A stretch of 23,274 bases of DNA. Origin: Treponema sp. UBA3649 (GTDB taxonomy: Bacteria > Spirochaetota > Spirochaetia > Treponematales > Treponemataceae). The position numbers were made by a program, and so were the translations under genes. The stretch is from the NCBI GenBank assembly GCA_002373325.1, contig DFKI01000173.1, positions 1 through 23,274 of the forward strand. Direction: 5' to 3'. The notes beneath the pieces were generated by a model. It did not search any database. It worked only from the letters and a program-made list of their open reading frames with translations, and was not told the DNA's origin. Shown here piece after piece: positions 14,316-23,188 of this stretch. Numbering within the stretch: the stretch's first letter is position 1; the number at the start of each line of letters is the position of its first letter.

Positions 14316-17300
14316 TCCCCGTAATTTCCACCTCCTTTCCCCATCGCAAGTAGTAGAGCACGCACCGGATTTTTTCCATCGGGCATCCGGTCATTTGCGA
14401 AAGAGCCTCTCGGTAGGATGCGAGCTGCTCAAAATAAATCTCAGGTCTCACATGCCGGTTGGTTTTATAATCAACTATCACGTACTCACCGTTTGAGCTC
14501 ATAAACACGAGGTCCATTTTTCCGCTGATGATTGTCTCTCCCTTTTTGTAATGGAACGCGTATTCCGCCCTGTGCCATTCGGATGAAAGAGCCGATTTCC
14601 CGATCTCGCTTTCTTTAAACCGATTTTTCATCTCCGTGCAAATTTTTCGGATCGTCCTGATTTTTTTCTCGCTTCCATCCAACAGGGCAAAATATTTTTC
14701 AGGAATCTCCGCGTTGGATTTGTTTACCGCAGCCTCAATGTACGCATGGGCAATCGTTCCGAAATCGTCATAAGAGAAGGTGTGCTTTTTCTCATCCATA
14801 CCAGAGGGATTTTCCGAGCCGTGTTTTTCTGCCTCATCCCTAACAATCTCGTCAATCTCAGGATAGGGGATTTTTTCATCAAGAGATGTTGAGCCGCCGT
14901 CATTCTCTTCCCCATGACTTACGAGCATACTTGGAAACGTGTAGGGGGACGGAATCTCTTCCTTTTCAATCTGAGTTGATTTTTCAGCGAGCGACAGAAT
15001 CCTTTTGCAGCAGGATTTTTTTCCGTTGCTGTCTGTTTTTTCGTTTGTCCTGACCTTGATTTTCGGAGCCGAAACGGGTTCTATCGTCTCGAACGTGAAT
15101 GGTTTTTCACCCTTGTAATCCTCGGCATAAAAATGTGCGATTGCGGGTGTCAGCACGTCAAGGGTAGATTTTGGATTTGAGTCGCTTCCGGGAAGAAACT
15201 TTGTCTCGTCATCAAAATCTTTTTTGAAGGAGCCAGTGATGAAAACCTCCTCAATGGCCCTTGTGATGGCGACATAAACGATCCTCCTGAGTTCAGCGCT
15301 CTCCATTTTCTCCTCCTCTGTTTTTGCAAGCGAGAAGAAATAATTTTCCGATTGTCTGAGCATCTCGATTTCGGATTGCATGTTGACCGAAAGTCCGTGT
15401 GTCCTGCTCATGTACACGGCTTGTGTATTTGTCTCCGCCTTCCCTTTTTTTCCGCACCCGCAGATAAAGACATATTTGAACTGAAGTCCCTTGCTTTTGA
15501 AAATGGTCATGATTCGAACGCCATCCGTCTGCTCAATCGGGATGTCCATGTTCTCAAGTTTTTCCATCTCGTCCTCAAAAACTCTGAGCCCGTCAACAAA
15601 ATCCGGGAGGCTCGTCGTTACTTCATCGGCACGTCGCGCGAGTTCGAAAATCCTGTCGTAAAGGGTGGAGTACATGCTGACTTTCTGATTCCACATCGTC
15701 TCGTATCTGTAGCCGAACTCATACCAAAGTTTTGTCACTATTTCGGCAAGGGGCTTTGTCTTTGAGTCGATTAAAATCTCCCGGTACATTTTTCCCGCGT
15801 GATTGAAACGGACCGCGCTTTCCTCCGATAAAATCTCCTCCGCGTTTTCAGTGAACGGCTCCTGTTCCATTGCAAGGATTGCGTCCGCCTCCTCATTGCT
15901 GAGCGACACAAACCTGGAAAAAAGAACCTGCTCGTAAGTGACCCGCTCATTTTGATATGCGACGAGACGAAGAAAACTCACGATTTCAGAAACGACGAAA
16001 CTGTTGAAAAATCCGGTGACGGTCTCCGTGCTGTATGGAATTCCGCTCTCCAAAAATGTCCTTTCCCAAAGCGGCTGCAAACTGTATTTTCTGAAAAGAA
16101 CCGCAATGTCCGACGGATTCACTTTCTTTTCATCAAGCAGCTTTCGAATTTGATTTGCCGTCCACTGTGCCTCTGCCTCATCCTTTGTCAAATCTCCGTC
16201 CTTTGTCTCCTGTCCCTCGTCATAAAGCGCGATGTGTATTCTGGGCTCATAGAATTTTTTCAGTCCGGCTTTTGTCAGATTTGAAATCTCTTTTGCGGAT
16301 GAGTCTGGAATCTCCGCGTCATTGTAAATTGCCTCGTATGGAGGAACATTTTTTTGATCTGTTTCTCCCTTGTAAAAAACGGACGGATTCGGATGTGTTC
16401 TTTTTTCATCCGGCGGATAACTTGCCCCTCCGAAGATTGTGTTGAAAGAAGCGATGAGCGCGGAGTTTGACCTGTAGTTTGTGCTGAGGTCCATGCGGCC
16501 TTCCTTAAAATCATTTGAGAGAGAACGGAAGACGCTTACGTCGGCTCCACGGAAACGGTAGATGCTCTGTTTTTCATCACCCACGAAAAAGAGTTTGTCA
16601 GGACACAGCTCATCGACTTGCGGCACAGATTTTTCCATGCGCTCAGGTTTCTCCGCCAAAAGAAAAAGGAGGTCCCTTTGCATTGAATTGTTGTCCTGAA
16701 ATTCGTCAATCATAATGGCACGGTATTTTTGTTTTTCAGCCGACCTGATTTCGGGATGCTCGGTCAAAATGGCGAGCGCGAGATTGCTTACGTCCCTGAA
16801 CGTGAGGATTGACTCGTCCCTTTTCAAATCGTTGGTCATCTCCTGGAACTCTTCCATGAGCGGCACGATGCTTTTTACAAGCGGATATGAGACGACAAAG
16901 GACATCAGGCTCTTGAGCTTCGGAATGATCTCATACTTGAGGTCGTAAAAAATATTCTTGATTTCCTCAATCCCTTTTCCGGTCCCACCCCTGATGTTTG
17001 AGATTTTGTCCAAATAGAACATAAAGTCAGTGAGTGCTTTTGCAAGCGCGGGATTCTCTCCGTCCTCCATGCTCGTGTCAGGAAATTCCGGAACGTCGTC
17101 GATGAATGTCTCGCTCAGTGCCGTGAAAAATTTCGTGGTTCTGTTTCCGTCAAAATCATCCAGCGCCCTTTGCATCGCGATGTAATCCTCAATGAATTTT
17201 TTTCCGAACTCACTCCATCCTTCCGCGACGGTTTTTATCTGGTCGGAAAGCATTTTGTTGAAATCAAGGGGAAATGCAATGCTTGAGTTGTATAGAATGG

Positions 17301-17784
17301 GATTTACGAAAAGCTCGTTTGCTATGTCCTGAATTGATTTTGTCCGCACAAGATTTTTTATTCCGGGCTCGTTTCTGTTTTTCAAGATGAAGGGAAGTGC
17401 CATGGCTCTGACAGATTCCGCAATCGCATCCTCGTCAACTGCGAATCCCGGACTGATTCCATAAAAATTGGAGCCGAGTCTCGCAATCTTCGTGCAGTAG
17501 CTGTCCAAGGTCTGTATGCTCGCCTTGTGGAAATTCTCCACGGTTTTCGGATCGGCATCTCTGAGCGTCTGATAAATTCTTCCGTACATTTCGACCGTGG
17601 CTTTTTTCGTGAACGTGAGCGTGAGGATATCCTCCACATTGATTTTTTTATCCAGCACGAGATGGGCAAATCTTGATGAGAGCACCGATGTTTTTCCCGA
17701 GCCCGCACCCGCGCTTACGACTGCATTTTCTTCTATATTAATCGCTTTTTTCTGAGCGTCGTCAAATTTGATTTCCTTGGACAT
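14296..17784 (-). CDS. addA: ATP-dependent helicase/nuclease subunit A (AddA)
   Basis: A 1162-residue UvrD/SF1 helicase fused to a C-terminal RecB-type nuclease; with AddB it resects double-strand breaks and prepares 3' ends for RecA. Visible features: Walker A AGAGSGKT (25-32), Walker B DEFQD (360-364), motif III-like GDEKQSIYRFRGADV, motif VI-like YVAITRAIEEV, and nuclease residues D1091 (GKMDLV), D1105 and K1107 (VDYKT). Length is typical (about 1150-1250). ATG 17784 is preceded by GGGGGA. It follows addB by 44 bases in the same unit. The extreme C-terminus and stop codon are written in a heptamer array, downstream of all recognised catalytic residues. Confidence 0.94.
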   Translation of the reverse strand: MSKEIKFDDAQKKAINIEENAVVSAGAGSGKTSVLSSRFAHLVLDKKINVEDILTLTFTKKATVEMYGRIYQTLRDADPKTVENFHKASIQTLDSYCTKIARLGSNFYGISPGFAVDEDAIAESVRAMALPFILKNRNEPGIKNLVRTKSIQDIANELFVNPILYNSSIAFPLDFNKMLSDQIKTVAEGWSEFGKKFIEDYIAMQRALDDFDGNRTTKFFTALSETFIDDVPEFPDTSMEDGENPALAKALTDFMFYLDKISNIRGGTGKGIEEIKNIFYDLKYEIIPKLKSLMSFVVSYPLVKSIVPLMEEFQEMTNDLKRDESILTFRDVSNLALAILTEHPEIRSAEKQKYRAIMIDEFQDNNSMQRDLLFLLAEKPERMEKSVPQVDELCPDKLFFVGDEKQSIYRFRGADVSVFRSLSNDFKEGRMDLSTNYRSNSALIASFNTIFGGASYPPDEKRTHPNPSVFYKGETDQKNVPPYEAIYNDAEIPDSSAKEISNLTKAGLKKFYEPRIHIALYDEGQETKDGDLTKDEAEAQWTANQIRKLLDEKKVNPSDIAVLFRKYSLQPLWERTFLESGIPYSTETVTGFFNSFVVSEIVSFLRLVAYQNERVTYEQVLFSRFVSLSNEEADAILAMEQEPFTENAEEILSEESAVRFNHAGKMYREILIDSKTKPLAEIVTKLWYEFGYRYETMWNQKVSMYSTLYDRIFELARRADEVTTSLPDFVDGLRVFEDEMEKLENMDIPIEQTDGVRIMTIFKSKGLQFKYVFICGCGKKGKAETNTQAVYMSRTHGLSVNMQSEIEMLRQSENYFFSLAKTEEEKMESAELRRIVYVAITRAIEEVFITGSFKKDFDDETKFLPGSDSNPKSTLDVLTPAIAHFYAEDYKGEKPFTFETIEPVSAPKIKVRTNEKTDSNGKKSCCKRILSLAEKSTQIEKEEIPSPYTFPSMLVSHGEENDGGSTSLDEKIPYPEIDEIVRDEAEKHGSENPSGMDEKKHTFSYDDFGTIAHAYIEAAVNKSNAEIPEKYFALLDGSEKKIRTIRKICTEMKNRFKESEIGKSALSSEWHRAEYAFHYKKGETIISGKMDLVFMSSNGEYVIVDYKTNRHVRPEIYFEQLASYREALSQMTGCPMEKIRCVLYYLRWGKEVEITGKLRVES

Positions 17785-17828
17785 GTTTCCCCCAAAAAAT
17801 TGTTTTCAAAAGTTACGTCTTGAGCTAT

Positions 17829-20609
17829 TTACTCTGATTGTGGAAGCTCCTCATTTTCCCGTCTCCAAAGCTCGAAAGCGTCCCCGCAATCAATGTCATG
17901 CTCCAGGACTTTTTTCGCGTAGAATCTTGCAAGGCTTAGAAATCTTTCGGTGGTGGGCTCAAAATCAATCTCTTCCTTTGCTCCGGCGATGGGTCCGAAT
18001 ACGGCTTTGTTCACTCCCTTCCTCACATTAAAAAACGCGCAGTTCTCGACTTCAATCGCCGTGTCCTGATTTTTCAGAATGTATGTGTAGACCGGCATTT
18101 GGAAATCGGGAACTTTCACGTCGTCGCTCACAAAAAATTCCTTCGAGTGGATGGCATTGTCCGAAGTCTTAAAATCAACAAGCACACATTCCCCTGTGGC
18201 AGGCTCAATCAGAAGACAGTCGATTTTTCCGTAGAAATAATAATTCTCGTTCTCAGGCTCAAAGACAAATTTTTTTTCCGCGCCGTAAATATGGAAGCCC
18301 GCGTATTGCTTTGAGAAGGATTCCACCGTGCCCACCATCGTTTCCCTGAGCGATTTTTTTCCTGATTTCAGCATCTCTTTCGAAAGTATGCTCGACTCAA
18401 ACTCATCAAGTCCCTTGTCGATGCTCTCGTCCAAAATCCGCGTGTATTGTCCGTCAAGACCGTTTTCACCAAGAGCGAGCGGCATGTCCTCCTCCGAAAG
18501 TTTTTTGCAGTAGAACTCAAGGATTTTATGGTAGAGATTTCCCCACGCGAAGGGATCCATAAGCTCCGCCTCATTTTCCGCGTCCTCTATCCGCAGCACG
18601 AAGTCGTTGAAGAACTGATGGCTGTCCTCATAAAACGCCCTGAGATGCGAATATGTGATTGTCACCTTTCCGTCTCTCATCAGCCGTTCCTCAATCAACC
18701 CGGTGATTTTTTCCTTTGCCTCCGCGCTAGTTTCCATGTCGCAGCTTTTTCCCTGCATGATGTTCCAGGATTTTATCCCACCGCTCTCAAAACTTGTGAT
18801 TTGATCCGGGAAAACTGCTTCACTGTCAAGGAGAGATTTTTTTTCAAGCAGATAAAAATCCTTTTCGTCAAGTTTGTTTCCGTCAATCAAAATGTTTTTT
18901 TCCGGCTGATAAATCTGGTTTTCATCAGGCATTCCGGGACTTTTTTCTTTACGCAGGTCCACCTCAAAAAGCTCGCCGTTTGTAAGTCCGTAGTTTCCGA
19001 AAACTTTCTCCGCAGATGTAAAAAGAATTCTCTTTCCCGAGCTCATAACATAAAGCTGAATGAAAAGCGGGGTCACGTTCGGATCAGCGGAAAAACCGAG
19101 GGACTCTCTTTTTTTGTCGCTCAAAAATCCGAGCAGCTTGTAATTTACGGAGAGCGAGCCTTGGGATGAGTCCACAATCACCTGCGCGTCGAAGGGTGCC
19201 ATTGCCGACAGTCTGTACGGAAGAATCTGGACTCCTCTCTGCGTTTCCTGGGGCACGTACATTTTGTCATCAAGCATCCTTGTGAAAAATCTGTAGTAAT
19301 TTTTTATCCTGCATTCCGGGTACTCTTTTTCCAAATCAATCAGCACGCAAAGCTCCGTGACGCACCGGCTCAAAATCAAGTCGCTCTGTACCGTGCAGCG
19401 TTTCATGTCAAAAAAATGATCCCTCAGAGTGAAGTAGTGCGTCCTGATTTCCGCGAAGGATTTTGCCTTGACCATGGCCGTAAAGATTTTTTTCATGGCC
19501 CTGTACATGCTGATGATTTTTTCATCCACGATTTTTCCGCCGCATGGTTTTTTGAAGGATTCCTCCCACACGTCGAATTTTTTGTCCCCGTTTTCAAACG
19601 AGCAGATGCAGTTGTTCTCCCTTCCGAATTCGATGAATCTTTCGTTCAGTTTCTCGTCGTGCCAGGGAAGCTCGCGGTTCATCAAAAGACGCTTTATGCT
19701 GGAGTAGGAAAAATCCTCCATGACGCATTGCCTGATTCTTTCAAACAGAACTCCGGCTCCGGATGAGCTCAAGGGTCTTCCGTTTTTCTGCACGTGGGGA
19801 ATTTCGTAAAGCTCAAGCTCCCGGTCAAGGTAGGGTCCGTAGCTGTCCATGTCGGGAACGCTGACTGAAATTCTGTCCCAGGGGATTTTCTCGTCATCAT
19901 GCAGCTCTCGGATTTTCAGAGCCACGTAACGAAGCTCAATCCTTGAGTTTGAGAAAAAATTGCAGATGGGCTTTCTCTCATTTTTTTCAGGAATGTGTAT
20001 GATTTCGATGTCATCTGAGGACTCAAGAATCTCGTGGTACTCAAGATAGTCCATGAGAATTTCCGGAAAGAAAATGCAGTATTTGTTTCCGTCGTCTTTG
20101 AACGGCGGTGTTTCCCATGCAGGGTCGAAGAGTCCGTTCTCATCAAGGAATTTTTTGTAGCGGCGGTAAATCTCCATGTAGTCGTTGTCCTCCGCATCGG
20201 GCGAAAGATTTTTTTCCTCGAATCTTTTTTTCCACATGGCTAGGGAGGAAAGCACGTCCGAAATCCATGGGGCGAACGAGATGGCTTTTTTTGCGAAATC
20301 CCTGGACACAAGGTAGGAAAGAAATGGCTCCTCCGCATTTTCGTTGATGAGCTTTTCGGAGAACATCAGGCGCATTACTCCGGGAACGGATTTTTTTTCC
20401 TGCACGCTTGATCTTACCGACGTGCTTTTAAAATCATCCCATGCGATGAATCTCTCAAGGGGCACTGCTTTTGTCCCGGTGTTCTGAATCACCCAGTCTG
20501 CCCACATTGTTGCGGCGGTCTGCGTCGGAAATACGAATATGTTTCTCATGTCCCCGATTTTTTCTCTCAGAGTTTTTTCAATCAGTCCTTCTTCCATTTT
20601 CTTCCCCAT
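17829..20609 (-). CDS. addB: AddB-like helicase/nuclease subunit B
   Basis: The PD-(D/E)XK nuclease partner of AddA. The C-terminal domain shows D797 (GKIDCLL), D812 and K814 (VDFKT) and a downstream QMPVYTY motif. Unlike the Bacillus-type AddB, no Walker A motif is visible in the N-terminal part, and the C-terminal Cys trio (CxxCx5C) that holds the Fe-S cluster is absent. It is thus a divergent AddB, with some RecC/AddB-like inactivated-helicase character, at about 926 residues rather than about 1150. The start is uncertain: ATG 20609 has GGAAG 8 bases upstream; ATG 20624 and 20675 are in frame but have no SD, and 20624 overlaps promoter-like sequence. Its neighbour addA fixes the assignment. 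Confidence 0.85.
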   Translation of the reverse strand: MGKKMEEGLIEKTLREKIGDMRNIFVFPTQTAATMWADWVIQNTGTKAVPLERFIAWDDFKSTSVRSSVQEKKSVPGVMRLMFSEKLINENAEEPFLSYLVSRDFAKKAISFAPWISDVLSSLAMWKKRFEEKNLSPDAEDNDYMEIYRRYKKFLDENGLFDPAWETPPFKDDGNKYCIFFPEILMDYLEYHEILESSDDIEIIHIPEKNERKPICNFFSNSRIELRYVALKIRELHDDEKIPWDRISVSVPDMDSYGPYLDRELELYEIPHVQKNGRPLSSSGAGVLFERIRQCVMEDFSYSSIKRLLMNRELPWHDEKLNERFIEFGRENNCICSFENGDKKFDVWEESFKKPCGGKIVDEKIISMYRAMKKIFTAMVKAKSFAEIRTHYFTLRDHFFDMKRCTVQSDLILSRCVTELCVLIDLEKEYPECRIKNYYRFFTRMLDDKMYVPQETQRGVQILPYRLSAMAPFDAQVIVDSSQGSLSVNYKLLGFLSDKKRESLGFSADPNVTPLFIQLYVMSSGKRILFTSAEKVFGNYGLTNGELFEVDLRKEKSPGMPDENQIYQPEKNILIDGNKLDEKDFYLLEKKSLLDSEAVFPDQITSFESGGIKSWNIMQGKSCDMETSAEAKEKITGLIEERLMRDGKVTITYSHLRAFYEDSHQFFNDFVLRIEDAENEAELMDPFAWGNLYHKILEFYCKKLSEEDMPLALGENGLDGQYTRILDESIDKGLDEFESSILSKEMLKSGKKSLRETMVGTVESFSKQYAGFHIYGAEKKFVFEPENENYYFYGKIDCLLIEPATGECVLVDFKTSDNAIHSKEFFVSDDVKVPDFQMPVYTYILKNQDTAIEVENCAFFNVRKGVNKAVFGPIAGAKEEIDFEPTTERFLSLARFYAKKVLEHDIDCGDAFELWRRENEELPQSE

Positions 20610-20627
20610 GATTTTTTCTTCCATTAT

Positions 20628-20656
20628 AATATAATCCCGAGTAATATAAAAGTAAA
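20628..20656 (-). promoter_or_regulatory. Possible promoter for addB-addA
   Basis: Minus strand: -35 TTTACT (20651-20656, 4 of 6), 17-bp spacer, -10 TATATT (20628-20633). An overlapping TATAAT (20623-20628) is an alternative -10. Either would start transcription around 20616-20621, leaving a very short leader before ATG 20609. Confidence 0.4.
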
Positions 20657-20674
20657 AAATTTTTTCACAACCCA

Positions 20675-20703
20675 TTGATTTTTTTATTCGCTTGTGATAG
20701 AAT
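20675..20703 (+). promoter_or_regulatory. Promoter for tRNA-Ala
   Basis: -35 TTGATT (20675-20680), 17-bp spacer, -10 TAGAAT (20698-20703). The predicted start near 20710 lies 7 bases before the mature tRNA 5' end. It is divergent from addB. Confidence 0.6.
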
Positions 20704-20716
20704 GGAAATCACGTTT

Positions 20717-20789
20717 GGGGATATAGCTCAGTTGGTAGAGCATTTGGTTCGCAATCAAAGGGTCACCGGTTCGACTCCGGCTATCTCCA
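20717..20789 (+). tRNA. tRNA-Ala (anticodon CGC)
   Basis: A complete 73-base cloverleaf: acceptor GGGGATA/TATCTCC including the G3-U70 wobble that marks alanine tRNAs, D-arm GCTC-AGTTGGTA-GAGC, anticodon arm TTTGG-TTCGCAA-TCAAA with anticodon CGC at 20750-20752, variable loop GGGTC, T-arm ACCGG-TTCGACT-CCGGC (outermost pair is A-C), discriminator A73. The 3' CCA is not encoded (CGC follows). It decodes GCG codons. It is a stand-alone gene with its own promoter and terminator. Confidence 0.96.
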
Positions 20790-20796
20790 CGCTCAG

Positions 20797-20836
20797 GCTG
20801 ATTTTGACCATGCGTTGAAATCAGTCTTTTTTATTT
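20797..20836 (+). terminator. Rho-independent terminator after tRNA-Ala
   Basis: CTGATTT (20798-20804) pairs with AAATCAG (20818-20824), extended by a G-U pair, around a 13-base loop, followed by a T-rich run (TCTTTTTTATTTT from 20825). It begins 8 bases after the tRNA 3' end. Confidence 0.85.
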
Positions 20837-20889
20837 TAAATCGGAAGCGGGAAAGAAAATCTGGTCCGGAAAATCTTTTCTCAAGGTGA

Positions 20890-20918
20890 TGGAAAAAAAA
20901 TCAATAATGTGATATAAT
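20890..20918 (+). promoter_or_regulatory. Promoter directly abutting the C11-like gene
   Basis: -35 TGGAAA (20890-20895, 4 of 6), 17-bp spacer, perfect -10 TATAAT (20913-20918). Seven bases separate the -10 from ATG 20926, so the predicted mRNA is leaderless or nearly so. The upstream ATG 20917 lies inside the -10 and cannot be in such a transcript. Confidence 0.5.
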
Positions 20919-20925
20919 GTCCTCC

Positions 20926-22956
20926 ATGAATTATTCTGGAAATTCACTCTCTTTTGTTCTCAGGCTTTTTTTCGCCTCCTTTTTTTTGATTTGTGTTCCG
21001 GCTTTTGGGGATGACGGGGCGGAGAGTGTAAATGCACGCGGGTCCTTTGAAGAGCGGTACGGCTCATACGGTGATTTTTATTCGCCTGAGGATTCTGAAA
21101 ATCTTTCCCATGTCTATTACGAGTACGGAACTCCAGCGACGAAATGGACCGTCCTTGTTTACATGAGCGGCTCAAAAATGGAAAGCTCCTATGGGGAAGG
21201 AAGCGGTGTCCTTTTGAAAATGGCTTCCTCATGCGCGAATCCCAACGTGCGGATTTTAGCCCAGACAGGCGGGAGCTCAAGGTGGAGGGGCGGAAAAATC
21301 TCGTCGAAAAAATTGCAGCGGTACAGACTTTCTAACGGGAGACTTGAGCTGGTTTCAGAGCTTCCTTCGGATTCCATGGGAAAAGCGGAGACACTTTCTT
21401 CCTTTATAAAGTGGGGCAGGGAAAACTATCCGGCTGACCGCTACATGATTCTTTTTTGGGGAGAGGGTTCGTCCGTCTCTTCGGGATTTATGCACGATGA
21501 GATTTACCAGGATGATTTTCTTTCCGTACTTGAGCTGAAGGACGCTCTTTCCGAAGGTGGAACGCATTTTGACATAGCTGCCTTTGACTCAAGTCTCTCT
21601 CAGTCCCTTGAGCTTTGCCGTGCGATATCACCCTACGCGCATTATTCGGTCGCCTCCGAGGAAACCATGATTCCCTTTGGATTCGATTATGAGAGCTGGG
21701 TCTCTTATCTGAGCAAAAACTGTTCGTGCGCGGTCCAGTCCCTCTGTAAAAAAATCGCGGATTCATATTTTGATTTTTCATCTGAGTCGCTTTTTGAGGA
21801 GTGCACGGTCTCGGTCGTGGATTTGACTAGGATTGGTCCTCTCTACAGGTCCTTCGTTAAAATGTCGGATGAGATGCAGGACGCTTCTTCCACAATCGTC
21901 GGCGTGAAAATGCTGAGTCTTGCGGCACGTAATTCGCTTGCGTTCGGAATTTACGGAAAACTTGACCGGAGCAACATGCTTGACCTTGGTGATTTTGCCA
22001 ATCTTGCGGGATTCGCTCTTTCGGACAGTACCTATGAGCTTCTTTCGAATCTGGATGATGCCGTAATCTATGAGCGTCATGGAGCAAAGAGGGAGGATGC
22101 CACAGGACTTTCGTTTTTTTATCCGCTGGACTCATCTTCCGACGAGCTTGATTCTTACGCGTCATTTTCTGAAAACGGTGCGTACCTTGCCTACATTGAT
22201 GCCATAAGCGATTACTGGCGCGCTCCACCGTGGGTCTACGGATTTTTCCCGCCGTCCAAAAATCAGGTTCCGTCCCTTTCCGAATCCGTTCCGGTAAGAA
22301 GCCGTGATTTTCCCGTGCGTCTTGATGAGAGCGAGACTGCCTGGGGTGAGCCCCTCCTCATTTTGACATCCGGTTCCGAGTCGATTTCCAGCGTTGATTT
22401 CGGACTTCTTTTTATGGAGAGCTCTTCCGGCAGGATTTTGAACGTGGGATTCCGGGAGGCATCTTCCATTGACGAGACTGGCATTCGCTACGGGGACGCT
22501 CTTTCGCTCAGCTGCATGTCCATGGATTCAAACGTAATGAACTGCATTTATATGGAAGAAAATTTCGACTCCCTTGATTTTTCCGTGCCAGTGCTTTTGA
22601 ACGGAAGACGCACGAACCTGCTTTTTTCACAAAATCCGGACGGGGAAGGCTATAGTCTTTCGGGAGCGTTCGATTCCATGAGCTTCAGGTCCCCCATGCC
22701 CAGAAAACGGAACCTTCTCAGGACTGGCGACATGCTTGAGTTCATCTTCACTGACATCGAGTCCTTCGCGGAGATTCCCATGGGATACACCACTTTCGGA
22801 TCCTCAAACAAAATCTCTTTCCGAAATCTTCCGGACGGAAACTACATGGGCTATTATGTCGTGACCGATGTTTTCGGAAACACCTACGAAAGCCTGGGAC
22901 GCGTGTTCAGAATCTCATCCGGCGTGATTTTACCCGCGCAGTTCATGTCCGAGTGA
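20926..22956 (+). CDS. Secreted clostripain-fold (peptidase C11 family) protein, probably catalytically inactive
   Basis: A 676-residue protein with an N-terminal signal peptide (about 1-31, cleavage likely after VPAFG) and a C11 domain (about 73-430) recognised from WTVLVYM, FIKWGRENYPADRYMILFW, and HFDIAAFD followed by SPYAHYSVASEE. In active members the catalytic His lies in 'LWDHG' and the Cys in 'FDACLM'. Here these read FWGEG (Glu180) and FDSSLS (Ser223), so both dyad residues appear replaced. The C-terminal ~240 residues (from about 430) form a beta-rich region of unknown fold. ATG 20926 is preferred to 20917 since the latter is inside the -10 element. It is monocistronic, downstream of tRNA-Ala. 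A binding or regulatory role is plausible but unproven. Confidence 0.85.
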   Translation: MNYSGNSLSFVLRLFFASFFLICVPAFGDDGAESVNARGSFEERYGSYGDFYSPEDSENLSHVYYEYGTPATKWTVLVYMSGSKMESSYGEGSGVLLKMASSCANPNVRILAQTGGSSRWRGGKISSKKLQRYRLSNGRLELVSELPSDSMGKAETLSSFIKWGRENYPADRYMILFWGEGSSVSSGFMHDEIYQDDFLSVLELKDALSEGGTHFDIAAFDSSLSQSLELCRAISPYAHYSVASEETMIPFGFDYESWVSYLSKNCSCAVQSLCKKIADSYFDFSSESLFEECTVSVVDLTRIGPLYRSFVKMSDEMQDASSTIVGVKMLSLAARNSLAFGIYGKLDRSNMLDLGDFANLAGFALSDSTYELLSNLDDAVIYERHGAKREDATGLSFFYPLDSSSDELDSYASFSENGAYLAYIDAISDYWRAPPWVYGFFPPSKNQVPSLSESVPVRSRDFPVRLDESETAWGEPLLILTSGSESISSVDFGLLFMESSSGRILNVGFREASSIDETGIRYGDALSLSCMSMDSNVMNCIYMEENFDSLDFSVPVLLNGRRTNLLFSQNPDGEGYSLSGAFDSMSFRSPMPRKRNLLRTGDMLEFIFTDIESFAEIPMGYTTFGSSNKISFRNLPDGNYMGYYVVTDVFGNTYESLGRVFRISSGVILPAQFMSE

Positions 22957-23024
22957 GAAAAGCCTCCGTTCTTACTTGACCTATTGGGCAGGTTTCAAAA
23001 AATTTAATTTAGGAGGTTAATGAT

Positions 23025-23141
23025 ATGACGTATGATTTTTCACCGTTAACAAAACGCTTGCAAGCTTTAAATAATTCACTCCAATCCCAGATCATCAATT
23101 TTTCGGGAATCGATGAAAAGGGGATGAGGCTTGAATATTAG
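23025..23141 (+). CDS. Small ORF, 38 codons, with perfect Shine-Dalgarno (unknown or remnant)
   Basis: ATG 23025 is preceded by AGGAGGT (23011-23017) at a spacing of 7, the best ribosome binding site in the window. The product begins MTYDFSPLTKRLQALNNSLQ and ends EKGMRLEY before TAG 23139-23141. It has no signal peptide or TM segment and I recognise no family. Codon use is more A+T-rich (TTA, ACA, AAA, AAT) than in the neighbours. It could be a genuine small protein or the 5' remnant of a longer gene cut off by the adjoining repeat array. The start signals argue against a chance ORF, but no downstream continuation is seen. Confidence 0.45.
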   Translation: MTYDFSPLTKRLQALNNSLQSQIINFSGIDEKGMRLEY

Positions 23142-23188
23142 CCCGAATGTCGAGTTTCACATTTATTGTAAATTTCCCGAGAATTTTT

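Noticed and set aside
20745..20757. Reading the tRNA anticodon as GCA (Cys)
   Set aside because: The 7-base loop TTCGCAA fixes U33 before CGC, and the G3-U70 pair supports alanine.
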